Below are positions 1-10,198 of a stretch of 64,000 nt of DNA, in pieces. Positions within the stretch are counted from its first letter, which is position 1. Each line of letters opens with the position of its first letter. The notes under the pieces were generated by a model that saw nothing but the letters and a program-made list of their open reading frames with translations, made no database searches and was not told the origin of the DNA. Source of the DNA: Fonsecaea monophora (lineage: Eukaryota; Ascomycota; Eurotiomycetes; Chaetothyriales; Herpotrichiellaceae); contig NW_019173932.1 of NCBI RefSeq assembly GCF_001642475.1, positions 558,001-622,000 on the forward strand, written 5' to 3'. Both the position numbers and the translations under genes were made by a program.

Positions 1-1085
1 AGCACGTGGATATTCGCTTCGGTTGGATTTCCATTCTGCATTGAGTCCGGTACATGGTTCTCACTTTTTTCGTTGCAACCGTTACTCTCGACTGCATGGT
101 AATCGCTATAGTCTGCGCGGTCTGTGTCCGGGGACCTTGATTCGGATTCGGCTTGGGATTCCATCTCTGAGGCGGCAGATACTTGAGATGTGTTGCCTTG
201 CATCCGTATCGGCTGGCTCACTCGCATTCTGGTGCCCTCGACAATCATTGCCATGACCTGATGCCATTGTCAGATGGTTCTTGGAACTTGACCCTGGGCA
301 GGACAGGGTCAGCTTACCTTCGTGTCCCGGAACTCCACTGTGGTGACGAGAGCAATATTGTAACTGTGACCGATGAACCAGTGGATCATCCGGCGCAATG
401 CCACTTTCCGAGCGTAGTCAAATCGAGTCTTTTGGGACATTGGTTGAGCAGTCACTTTGTCTCCTTTTGAAATACGAGCTTTGTCAATGTTTGGCTGCAA
501 CTCCGAAAGAGCCTGGTTTTGTGTGTTGTCACCGTCATCTTCCGACTTGTCTTGAACATCCAATGATGGAAAAGAGCCGTCATGGCACATGAAGAAGTAT
601 GCTCCTGTTGATGCCAAATACTTGTCAAAGTCTTGAGAAGAATACGAGTCGAATACTTTGACTTCCAAGGATGAGGTAGTGAGAGAAATATTGCACTTGA
701 AGTGTTGAATGATTGCCTCCCGAGCAAGGAGATACCTGGAGCGCAGGTGAGCTGGAGTATTCCGTGGAATGCACAAGTGCGCATGTTTGTTGAAGAAAAC
801 GAGATTGAATTTGCATTTCCGCTGAAGGAGAGCCCGAAGGAAGTTTTCCACGATGTATGTCGCGTGGAGCAGTTGAAGGCCTGGCGAGAAGTCGAGTTTA
901 TCGTCTGAAAACGAATGGAGAAGCAATGAGTCTCCTTCGATGATAAATAGTTCGTCGCCCGCGTAGTCACCTACGAGGTCCACGGTACGAGAGTAGAGGC
1001 CATCATACCTATGATGTTTTAGCTTGTTTCTCAGTCAATCAAGTCCGAGAACTTACCAATCCAGCAAATCCTGGGAGTTGACCAT
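1..1085 (-). CDS. DDX60-like DExD/H-box RNA helicase, N-terminal part only (gene continues past the left edge)
   Basis: I see three exons on the minus strand: 1085-1057, 1008-318 and 257-1, open at the window edge. The introns (1056-1009, 317-258) have GTAAG donors and AG acceptors and keep one frame. The ATG at 1085 gives a start MVNSQDLLDWYDGLYSR, followed by the VGDYAGDELF-IEGDSLLLH block, a KLDF-LLHA-Y-VE-FL block and STGAYFFMCHDG. These blocks resemble the N-terminal region of fungal DDX60/Ski2-like helicases as I remember them. The helicase motifs themselves lie outside the window, so the enzymatic assignment is inferred from the N-terminus alone. About 325 residues are visible; family members usually exceed 1,500. 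Known DDX60 relatives are cytoplasmic RNA helicases linked to RNA sensing or decay; the role in this fungus is unknown. Confidence 0.6.
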
Positions 1086-2700
1086 TTTGAGATGTTGAAA
1101 GGGCGATGAGCCAACAGTAGAGGGCACGATCTTTCCTGTGCAGGTGACAAAGTGAGCTGAGCAGATTCTCGTTGCCAGCAGGGGACTCAGCATTGTTTTA
1201 AGCGCCCATGCCGCAGCGCTACGTACATGGGTCTTCTCAGCCCTGTCTCGATAGACTGGGGGAGAAGTGAGCGCTTAAGGGCGTGAAGCGTTGCTATTTG
1301 TCGAGAGGGGGCTTCCTCTCCCTGGAGGATGGTGAGTATGCGAGGTTCTTCCCATCGAATAAGAGCAGGTCCACGGCAGCGGGCTTGAGAGAGGGCAAAG
1401 TTTGAACCTAGCCAGCCGCAGTGAGGCTCACATTGCAGCCCATCCGTGTGTGCCTCATGTGCTTCTCTACTTGATGTTTCTTGGCGCGTGAATCCCAATG
1501 CAGTCATCCAATCATATGACGAGCTTTCTGCATCAAATGACAAGACTTGGCTAGAGCCCCGGAGCGGGCCGGTAGTTGCCTACTACAAACGGTTAGTAGA
1601 CAAGTTTGCAAGTCGTGGAAGCGGAAGTGGAAGTACGTCTTGATGGCCCAAAGTTCTCATGGCGGCGAGACTGTGCTCTTGCATAGACGTACCACCCAAG
1701 GCTTTGTTAGTTGGACTATTAACCTCATGTCAGATCTGGCTGGGTGACCACATTGATGGCAAGCACAATCAATCTTGTAGATCAATCCATCAGGCTCCGC
1801 ATGCCTGAAATAATATTCTCACAAAGCGATTGTGGCCTCGTTATAAATCAGTGTTGATCAATTCCATCCACCTCTACTGACACATGATTGAAATGGAGGC
1901 CCAGATGGCGTGGACTTAAACCACGCTATGATCATGTTTTTTCTGTACAAGCCAGACAGATGCTCACCTGACTGAGAAATGAAAAGGCAGAAAGAGGCAA
2001 ACAAGACAAAGAGACCACTCCTCTGCCCATGTGAAAATGGGTCTAATGCGGGGACATCTGAGCGATTGAACCATGCACAGAAGCATTCAATGAGGCTGTC
2101 TAATGAACGTGGGGGCAGAGCCACACCCTGGCCAGCAACTTCATTCTAGCTGGCACCAGGCGATGATCCGCGAGCTACGGATATGCCGGCCATTCGCAGA
2201 GACAACCTCTCATATTCTGGTCTTCTGGCAAACTGCTCGGTCGGGGCCAGCTCGATCACATTGATCCAGGTGCGTTGGAATAGGCTCCCAAAAGCGGGGT
2301 TACGCGTGCTCGCAGGACACGGTGTAGGGAGATTGGGTCGTCTCCTCCCGCCAGCCTCGGATTCGTAGGGTACTTGCCCACCATTCCACGGGTAGCCAAA
2401 TGCTAACTAGCACATAGGCAGCGTGTTCGTATTGTGCCCAGCGAATAACGTTGCTCGTACCTAAAGCAAGAAAGCGGCTGAGGTTGCCTCACTGATGTGG
2501 TTCAGGTCGCAAAGGACTGTCAAGGCAGGGGTGTGCTTTGAGCATGATGACCCGGCCACGAAGCACATGAACATGGCCGGTATACATGTTGCTGTGCTTC
2601 TCTTGTCTTGCCCATTGTCCCTTCTCGCTCGCTGTTATCTGCGTCTTGTGCTCACGAGACCTCTTAGTTTTCCTATCTGGCTTTCTATTCGGACTTCACA
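1086..2700. other. intergenic, no gene recognised
   Basis: This stretch separates the divergent helicase and CCCH genes. Only short, unrecognisable ORFs occur (for example a minus-strand 118-codon ORF at 1187-1543). It presumably holds both promoters. I see no repeat or RNA gene. Confidence 0.5.
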
Positions 2701-3492
2701 ATGAGGAGCAAGAGTGGTGGAGTCTGTTTCAGCTATCTTGAATCTGGGACATGCCGCTTTGGATCGACGTGCAAGTTCGCCCATGTTGAGCCAGAGGAGA
2801 ATGGTTCTGAGGTAAGTTGCTGCATTCTCAACTTTGCGCCAGTGCCTTTTCTCGGCCGTCTCCCTTCTTCTCGTCCCTTGCTAAGTCCAGTGTTCAGCAG
2901 TCTTTCGTTCAAAGCCCGCAACGAAATGACCATATTAGTGATTTCTTTGCCGAATATCCCGACTTCGACTACGATGAGTCTGCAGAAATTTGGCGCGAAT
3001 TTTATCGCATGTGCGATGAATTTGGTTGGAATAAGAGGCAGGATGAGAAGGAGGAAGCCATGGAGAACTTCAAGTCAGCAATGGTTCAGCAGTTCAACGA
3101 CCTCTATGGCACGGACGGGGATGACCTGAATGCCTGGCAGAGTTTGTGTCATGTTCTAAATATCGTCCCAATGCCTGTTGGCCTGAACGACTGTCGAAAG
3201 GTGAGCCATGATACCGCTCCACTTGTTCGTATTGATAGCAGTCGTTGACCACGAGTAGCGGATTCGACAGACGCATGTCAATCTTGTGGACCTTGTGGAC
3301 GCTCCGCGAACAGGAGTCCCAGTGAGGGTGTTTGCAAACTTGAAGCAATTGCAAGATTACACAACCGGGACTGGAAAGTACTTTCCGAAAGAACATGCAT
3401 ACGCTGGAGGGTTGCTCCGATTCCTGTTGCGAGATATACTGGGGGCACCAAAGAGAGGGAGGCAAGGTGCACCTCGTGGAAGAAGAGGCTGA
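2701..3492 (+). CDS. CCCH zinc-finger protein (fungal family)
   Basis: Exons 2701-2811, 2898-3200 and 3259-3492 give a protein of about 215 aa; both introns are phase 0 with GTAAGT and GTGAGC donors. Residues 9-28 form one CCCH finger: C9-x8-C18-x5-C24-x3-H28. After it comes a conserved fungal domain recognised by FFAEYPDFDYD, a QFNDLYGTDGDDL-AWQSLC block, NLVDLVD-PRTG-PV-VF and a GGLLRFLLRDI tail. The C-terminus is basic, with GRG/RGR repeats. CCCH fingers usually bind RNA; the substrate of this family is not known to me. The start is the first ATG before the finger and fits the reading frame. It lies upstream of, and in the same direction as, the ORM gene, about 1.6 kb away. Exon 2 could start at 2901 instead of 2898, which would drop one Gln. 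Confidence 0.75.
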
Positions 3493-5109
3493 GGGCTTTC
3501 GAAGCGACGTCTCGCAAGAAGAGAGCACCAAGGAAACCATCTTTATGTCTCTCGGGTATGATATAGGCATTATCAAGGACTTAGTCGTCTAAGATGACGT
3601 TGAAGGCCGTCCTCTTTTGTCGGGGCATCAGAAAGCAATGTGAAGGCCGCACCAGACGTTCCTTTGTATGAAAGCACACAACAGTTCTCGGAGTTTACCA
3701 CAGGCGGAATTTTGCCCAAGTGGTGTATCATCGAATATCTCGTTCTCTCTTGTCCGCCGTTCGGATCTCGGCCATCAGTGCTGCCATCCTTGTCGTGCCG
3801 GCCGGTTCTCGAGGACCAGATCAGTCTAAAGACGAGGTAACGGCCGTGAAAGAGCGATAAAGACGCAGTCATATGCAGTACGAGGGCGCGCACCAAAAGT
3901 ACTGTTTACACTAATTTAAATGACAGATGTTACTATAACAGAAGATTTTCTGAGCTTGTAGGCACTTATACCTATCTCCTAGCCATAAGTTAGAGCTAAT
4001 AGGCGGTAGCGTAGTCTACATTCTCAATCTTGATAGACGCTGTAGGCACTGAGAATTAAGCTCCGATACCTCCGGGGGCCGCTGTAAGGGCAGCGAAAAT
4101 AAAGTCTGTTGTCTTTTGATCAGCTTGTCATTCTATTACTAGCGTTAAAAAAACATTTGGTGCGCGTCTCAGTACAAGATCGCCGGAGGAAATAGCTAGA
4201 GATATGAAGACGTCATTTTCCAGCATAATCTGGAGAAATGTGGTACAGTAATCAAGACAAACGAAGCTTCTCCGTGTTATTATGCTACGAGTAACAAAGT
4301 GTTGAGGGCACCAAGCCAGATTGATCCAAGGTCTGCCAAGAAGTCTGACGTTGAAGGGAGGAAACAAGCAAGAGTTCCACCTGCCGCCCACAAATTAGAG
4401 CACCAACGGGGGGTCGTGTGCGCTGTGACCTACATAGTTAAGGTGCCTAGACACCTAGATACCTACGAAGGCACCACGGGAGGACTGATGTACTTGTACT
4501 TGTCTGTACCTGGGACTCACACTCGCTCACTAGTTTGTCGGCTGCCTGTTGCATTAGTTAACCCTTTGTCCCCCTCTGGCTGGTGGAATCTGGTGCCCGT
4601 CTTTAACTAAACCCCGATCTCTTTCTTGACTTAGATCCCCCTTCCAACTGTGTAAATTATTACCGCCATCACCAATTCCCCCATCCGCCAGCCGAGCCAC
4701 CTCACCCATTTATATCCAAATCTGAGACTTCGTCGGTCGACCCCGAACACCGTGCGCGTCTCACTACATACCCCTTCTGTCTTTGTGTCTCCGGATTTTA
4801 TATACTCTGCGCGCACACTGTTAGCAGCCTGTCAACTTAAATTGAATATCTTCTGACATTTATTCTACTTCATGACCACAGACTCCGGTCTACTATCGAG
4901 CTTCACCCTTCGAACGCGACTGATCCCGCGACCACCCCCCCCCCAGGCTCCCTCAGGTACGGACGAACCTTACGCCACCTCTCACTTCGCGTTGCTGACC
5001 ACATGCAGGCCTTCTCACAGTTGACGCCTTGCGATAGTTTCTCCATAGCTCCTCATTTGCACTTCACAAGATAACGTCCTCGCGTTGGCAACAACACCTA
5101 CATTTTTCG
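3493..5109. other. intergenic with a MITE-like element; 5' leader region of ORM
   Basis: There is no convincing coding region. The inverted-repeat element at about 3882-4170 is listed separately. From about 4600 the strand becomes pyrimidine-rich, with a C-run near 4936-4945, as is common upstream of fungal transcription starts; this is probably the ORM promoter and leader. Confidence 0.5.
3882..4170. mobile_element. MITE-like element with imperfect terminal inverted repeats
   Basis: The left end (from 3882) reads GAGGGCGCGCACCAAAA and the reverse complement of the right end (to 4170) reads GAGACGCGCACCAAAT. The two arms go on matching imperfectly for at least about 45 bp, through an AATGACA block, and probably to about 80 bp. 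Both ends are flanked by the same pentamer AGTAC (3877-3881 and 4171-4175), which could be a 5-bp target duplication. A TA duplication with slightly longer ends is the alternative. The interior is A/T-rich, rich in TA/TAG/CTA words and has no ORF, which suggests a non-autonomous element, possibly aged by RIP-like mutation. The superfamily cannot be assigned from one copy. Confidence 0.6.
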
Positions 5110-5814
5110 ATGACCTCCCAAACAACCCTCCACCGCTCCATCTCCTTCGAAGCCAATGCCAGACTGGCCCCTCCCGTGTCGTCCTACGATCCAGCCATGA
5201 GTACGACGAAGAGTGGTCGGAGGAGGCGGTCGAGCAGCATCATATATCAAGAACCTCCCGAGTCCTTAGAACAGATCAGTGACCAGTCTGCCCTCCCAAA
5301 TCTCAACTCGCAGTGGGTTAATGCAAAAGGTGCGCCGTGATGATGATGAGAGCCACAGCCTGATATTGAAACAAGAGAGCAAGGGACTAATCTAACATTA
5401 TGCGCAGGAGCCTGGACAATACACCCCGTTCTAATAATCGGCCTCAAGATCCTCTTTGACATCATCCCTGGCGTTACCCAAGAGATATCGTGGACACTCA
5501 CAAACATAACATACATGGCGGGATCGTATCTGATGTTTCATTGGGTGCGAGGCGTGCCTTTTGAATTCAATGCCGGAGCATACGACAACCTGAATATGTG
5601 GGAGCAGATTGACAACGGCGACCAATACACACCCGCCAAAAAGTTCCTTCTCACTGTGCCTATCGTCCTGTTTCTGTTAAGTACGCACTATACCCACTAC
5701 GACTTCACGTACTTTACCATCAACTTTATGGCCCTCATGGCTGTCGTCATACCGAAATTGCCGCAATTCCATCGCGTGAGGATCGGCCTCTTTTCAGAGC
5801 CCCCGGACGAGTGA
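5110..5814 (+). CDS. ORM1/ORM2 (ORMDL) family protein, regulator of sphingolipid synthesis
   Basis: Exons 5110-5329 and 5408-5814 give 208 aa; the single intron has a GTGCGC donor. The match to ORM/ORMDL is strong: NSQWVNAKGAW at the exon junction, MFHWVRGVPFEF, NMWEQIDNG, LFLLSTHYTHYD and PKLPQFHRVRIG. Hydrophobic segments lie near residues 75-95, 98-118, 150-170 and 175-195, as expected for this ER membrane protein. ORM proteins bind and restrain serine palmitoyltransferase. Residues 37-43 are RRRRSSS, aligning with the yeast N-terminal serines phosphorylated by Ypk1, so phospho-relief of inhibition is probably conserved (inference). The start at 5110 keeps this motif and the frame into exon 2; an overlapping ATG-less ORF from 5085 is in another frame. 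Confidence 0.95.
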
Positions 5815-6391
5815 GGGGCTCACCTGTGAAACATTCTCCAAGTTGGCGGCTTTCTTCTGGTACATCGAGGCGCGGGGCCGATGCGAGTCCTGGTGAATGG
5901 CCCCTGCTCCTTTCGCTTTCGTGGACTAGGTGGTTTTCTTCTCGCTTGTCTTCAACAGTCTTTTTTGGGAAATCACAAAAGGAGGGATACCATGGATCTT
6001 TGTACTAGCAACAAGGGTTTATGCGATCAAAACAACAATCTCCCGGTCGAAGAGAGAGAGGAAGGGTTGGGCCAGAGAGAAAGAGAGAATCGATAGCCGA
6101 GAGCGGATGGGGGACAACTGGTCATGGACCAAGGGCTTGGTGGGGTGGGCAATGGCAAGGTGATCCTGTATCAGGCCGAATATCTGGCGGTGGCGGGGAA
6201 AGGGGAACGTGCGACTTGAGAGACACTGGAAATCTTGCTCGTGCTTGTTTCGTGCTTTGGGAATGCCTTGAACAGAAATTTGAGCTCGGCAGGAAAATGA
6301 TGGATGGGATCAGGAAACCAAAATCTCATGCTACTTTTGTCTCCCTCCCCCCTCACACAAATCAAATCCAAAGATGATATCCTCCATTTTC

Positions 6392-6435
6392 AGTCCGCAA
6401 GTCCGCAAGTCCCCAAGTCCGCAAATCCCCAAGTC
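6392..6435. repeat. 8-nt tandem array (AGTCCGCA/AGTCCCCA)
   Basis: About five and a half copies of an octamer alternate between AGTCCGCA and AGTCCCCA or AATCCCCA. It is non-coding and lies in the ORM downstream region. Confidence 0.75.
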
Positions 6436-6580
6436 ATGGTACATTTATGTGCTGTGTATGGGCTCTGTCTACCGGCACGACCGGTACTTTTCTCTTCGTC
6501 TCCAGTATCTATCTGTATCTGCACCCGTGTCTAGTATCCAGTGCCCGGTATCCGGTATCCACGCCATCATCCTTTTCGTT

Positions 6581-6604
6581 ACTGACTGACTGACTGACTG
6601 ACTG
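6581..6604. repeat. (ACTG)6 microsatellite
   Basis: Six perfect tandem copies of ACTG occupy 6581-6604 in non-coding DNA. Confidence 0.9.
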
Positions 6605-6884
6605 CCTCAATCGAGGATCTGAATCCTTGGAATATTATGGCACACACACACATACACACATAGGACTCTCTGTTCGCTCGCGGAGATATCAGGAGCAATT
6701 CATTCGATCATTCATTCAACCATTATTGCGTGGTAGGCGTCAAAGAAAGAGAAGGGATGGCACGGAAAGAGAAAAAGGAGTCAACTGTAACAAGCAGGCC
6801 TAGATGACGGGTTGGCGGGAGACAAGTTCAAGAGGTGCCTCGAACTTGGATCGAAGATAGGCAAGGTAGGCTTTTGTCCTGATT

Positions 6885-6990
6885 GTCTTCGTTGTCCTCG
6901 CTGTCTTGTTGTCCTCGCTGTCTTGTTGTCCTCGCTGTCTTGTTGTCCTCGCTGTCTTGTTGTCCTCGCTGTCTTGTTGTCCTCGCTGTC
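6885..6990. repeat. 17-bp minisatellite, six copies
   Basis: The core CCTCGCTGTC recurs at 6896, 6913, 6930, 6947, 6964 and 6981, an exact 17-bp period (unit CCTCGCTGTCTTGTTGT). Because 17 is not a multiple of three, the array opens long repetitive ORFs in several frames on both strands. These are artefacts of the repeat, not genes. It lies just downstream of the PHD-like ORF on the minus strand. Confidence 0.9.
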
Positions 6991-7048
6991 AGGGTTGCCG
7001 GCGAAGGTGACCTGGTCGAGCAAACGGGCGGTCGTGCCGATGCTGGCG

Positions 7049-7703
7049 TCAGCGTCCCTCGGGACTGCGATAGACCGCGCTGCATAGAGCGTGCATGACC
7101 GCCTTCATCAGGGGCTGGATGCCCAGGACGTGCGCAAAGTGCACAAACTGCAGAAGCAGCTTCTTTACGTCCTCTGTCGCTGTGGCACTCGTTGGCGGTA
7201 GATTAGTTGTGTTGCAGGAGTCTCTGAAGGACTTGGACTCTTTTCGAGCTTTGAGCCGCAACCTGGCTGCCATGTAGATTGCATATGGGAAATCGTTGTC
7301 CCCATCAAGGATCTCCGTGTCGACAGCGTGGTTGATGTCGTCAGGTACCCACGGTTTGTTGGCGATTCCGTCAAGAGTTGTCGCACCGTCGATCCAAAGT
7401 TTGAGGAAAATGTTTGAGGGATTGGAGGCATCTAGAACTCCCGCATCCGGCACACATCCACGTATGTATGAAAAGTCAGGCATCAGTGGCGATAGGGAAC
7501 GTCAATGAAGAAGCAGATGTACCCCATGTTGTTGCATACTCTCGCTCTTGTGACGTCAGGCATTCCCAGTGCCACCACTTGTAACGGCACTCTGCGTCCT
7601 CGCACTCAATAGAGAAGCCTGTACCTCCTTTCCAATTCCCTCGTCCGCACTGACACCAAGCTTCGTCATTGTCATAGCACTTGTCGTTTTCCCAACCCAA
7701 CAT
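7049..7703 (-). CDS. doubtful PHD-like zinc-finger ORF, possibly decayed
   Basis: The model joins 7703-7523 and 7431-7049 through an intron with a GTACAT donor and TTCTAG acceptor, giving 187 aa. Residues 17-48 look like the first three quarters of a PHD finger: C17-x-C19, C34-x4-C39, H45-x2-C48 with aromatic residues around the His. The final Cys pair of a PHD finger is missing from this model. A perfect fit for it (WMCAGC) is encoded at 7460-7443, inside the proposed intron, but no AG acceptor precedes it, so the finger may have lost a splice site. The second exon encodes a helical-looking segment (FPYAIYMAARLRLKAR, LLLQFVHFAHVLGI) that I do not recognise. It may be a pseudogene or a mis-modelled gene. 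Confidence 0.33.
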
Positions 7704-9258
7704 TCTTTCGCTGGTGCTTGACCGCGTCCAACCGCATCATGGCAGCTACATGAGGTAGATTACTGGGTGGTTCAAAAGTGTCTGGAACCGACTTGAGAGG
7801 TAAATTTTCCATATCAGGCTCCAGTGCTTGGAATGGAGGGTATGGACGAATGGATTATTTGGGAGAAGTAATTCCGTTGCTTTCTGCGATCGCCGGTATC
7901 TTCTTCAAAACTCATCCGGCTGTTTATCATCGTCCATATCATCACTGGTGCGGGAGGTGTGCCAGAATGCTGAAACCGATTACATATGAATGGCCCACTT
8001 CCACTTACAGTTTCCTCCGTCGAGTACCGGCGCCATTACCCGAGTGTTGATTTTGTAAGGCAGCAGTTGGGATCACGAGCCCATCGTGGACATGACTTAC
8101 GGGTCTGCTGAGACAGAGCAGAGGACATCTATCAGCAGAAGGGCACTGTGCATCGGCCATGAGGTCGGAGGTCTGAGGGCCCGGCCTGCACCCTCCATTC
8201 CTGGGAGAGAGAGAGGGAGATCTTCAAGCACTCGTATAGTATAGGCTCTTTGAGCAACATGATGGAGGTAAAAGGAGAAGTGGGCACCTACAAGCTGCAC
8301 GTTCCTCTTGCATCAAAGGCATCAAGAGCCAAATAGCTTCTCCTGCTCAACACAGATGGTCAACAGTCAGTTTTGAAGTGCAAACAAAGGGGTGGGAACA
8401 AGGTCATTGATGCCAAGGGATTTTCCCCTGTTGGGTTTGGCGGCTTTGGGATTATCCACTGTCACTGTGAGAGGTACAGACTTCCCGGCTGCTGTAAACC
8501 ATGACAAGATGTGGCATCAAAAGTAAACAGGGACGTTAGGAAAGCGGTCCTATTCTGCTCTCTAATTAACCGTACATAGTTCCGAGCGCCCAACTTCTTG
8601 GTTTGGACCACAAAATACACTATTATCCCAGATCCTCCAGTCGTTGTTCAGCGTGATCTGTCCACCTTCACCTTCACACCCATTGAGCTAGGAAGTTAAT
8701 GGTTCTTCAGCTCTGATACAGAGAACACACCGAGCAGTGGTATTGAGAGGTTAGAATGTTTCGAGATGAACATGAGAGTCCAGGACAAGGGAGCCATCAC
8801 GGTCTAGTCATGAGTATTCTCTGGCGATGTAGCACCTCTCGGTGCTCTCGCCCAACCACAAAGCAGAAAAATGTATCCAACGGGACATTCTGTGCGTTTG
8901 TGCTGCCCCAGACAGGACCCAGACAGGAGGCAAGTAGCACGGCAGCGCATCCTACTCACCAAGAAGGACAGAAGGAAGACTTGAAGGAGCTGATTCAGAC
9001 GAGGACATAAATGTAAGCTGCGTGGCTGCCAAAGCACTTTGTCGGATGCGTCAGTCTGGTGGCTCTTGCCTGGGATACCCCCGGCAGGAATGCCTCTCAA
9101 AGCGAAAGAGAGGGACCTAGTATAGTCAATGCTTTATGAAGACCGGAAGGAAATGCAAGCACAATCTTTGCTATGTACAAGGTATACTGATTCAAAACCT
9201 ATACAAACTGTCTTGCTTGACATCTTGACGTCTGGGACTTACCTCCTTGCCTGTCGAA
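7704..9258. other. intergenic, no gene recognised
   Basis: Only short ORFs without family signatures occur on either strand. I see no repeats of note and no RNA gene. Confidence 0.45.
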
Positions 9259-10198
9259 TCATGGCCACTGCTGCGGCATTACCGGACTCGAGTTCTTTGG
9301 TATTGGAGGAAGGCCAAAGTCAAATGAACGCGGGCTTGGAAGCGCCTTGTCATTATTCTCGAGTCGTCGCAGAGCTTGATCTCTTGCTTCTCTGACAGAC
9401 TGTAGCTCGTTCAACTGCTCTTCCTGGTCAGTCTTTTGCACTTTCCGCTTGAAGGTTAGTTTTATTTTTCGTTTCCTTCTGCAACACCAAATGAGAAGTG
9501 TGACTATCAGGGCCAGTCCTGCCATGGAGCCAATGACACTTCCAGCGATCGTTGCCGGAGGCGTGCGCGTAGATTCTGTTGTTGAAGATGCCGTTGGTTT
9601 TGGGCACTCGCTAGAAGTAGCGCTGGCGAAGGCATCGACACTAGAGCTGGGAGTGGCAGGGACGAGGTGCACGGTCATGGTGGTACCTGGTGCTACGCTT
9701 GTCAAGGTGGTATTGGAGGCTGATATTGGAATAAAAGGGAAAGGTGTGGAGGATTCTTGTGTACTGGGCGGCGCGGAGGCAGCACCAATTGCACTGGGAA
9801 TGGGACTGTTTTGGTCGGCAGATGTCCCATCCCCCTCACCTGTTGCCATAACCAAGGGGCTAGTCGGAGTATTGACGGTACTGGTAGCAGCGCCTTGAAG
9901 GATTGTTTGGGTTACAGTGACAGTGATACCTGTTCCACATGAGCCTGGGTTGGAATCAGGAGGGGTTTCTGCACAAACACCAGTCCTGCAAGGGTCGTGT
10001 GTACAACAGCCGACGTATGGAACAGCGGAACAGTGGTAATAATTCTGATATTCGGGGCACGTCGAAACGTCTCTGCGCCACAAGAAAAACATCGTGGTAT
10101 GAGGCAAGAATGGAAACCTTGATCGGGTGAAGAGACGCGCACGAAGGTGGTGCTGGAAACGAAAAAGGGTCGATTTTGCTGTTCGGATGGGCGTCCAT
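9259..10198 (-). CDS. Cys-rich single-pass membrane protein (fungal family)
   Basis: I model exons 10198-10143 and 10072-9259 with a 70-nt intron (GTGCGC donor, GCGCAG acceptor), giving 289 aa. The join creates an N-terminus MDAHPNSKIDPFSFP followed by a compact Cys cluster: C24, C33, C41-C42, C47 and C52, in the pattern YYHCS-VGCC--DPC--GVC. I know this pattern from fungal surface or membrane proteins of unknown function. A long Ser/Thr/Pro-rich stalk follows, then one transmembrane helix at about residues 194-216, a basic stop-transfer RRKRK and a charged cytoplasmic tail with a likely coiled coil (EEQLNELQSVREARDQAL). No classical signal peptide is present, so the helix may act as a signal anchor. 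Without the upstream exon the ORF would start at an internal ATG and lose the conserved start. Confidence 0.65.

Larger units (their letters stand above)
5815..6884. other. intergenic and ORM 3' region with short tandem repeats
   Basis: No gene is recognised. The stretch holds an 8-nt tandem array (6392-6435), an (ACTG)6 microsatellite (6581-6604) and a short CA-rich tract near 6640-6660. Small plus-strand ORFs at 6021-6377 and nearby show no family features. Confidence 0.5.

Noticed and set aside
1187..1543. 118-codon minus-strand ORF upstream of the helicase
   Set aside because: No similarity is recognised and no splice path leads into the helicase exon 1, which has its own good ATG.
6812..7098. 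repetitive ORFs in several frames
   Set aside because: They arise from the 17-bp minisatellite, whose length cycles through all three frames.
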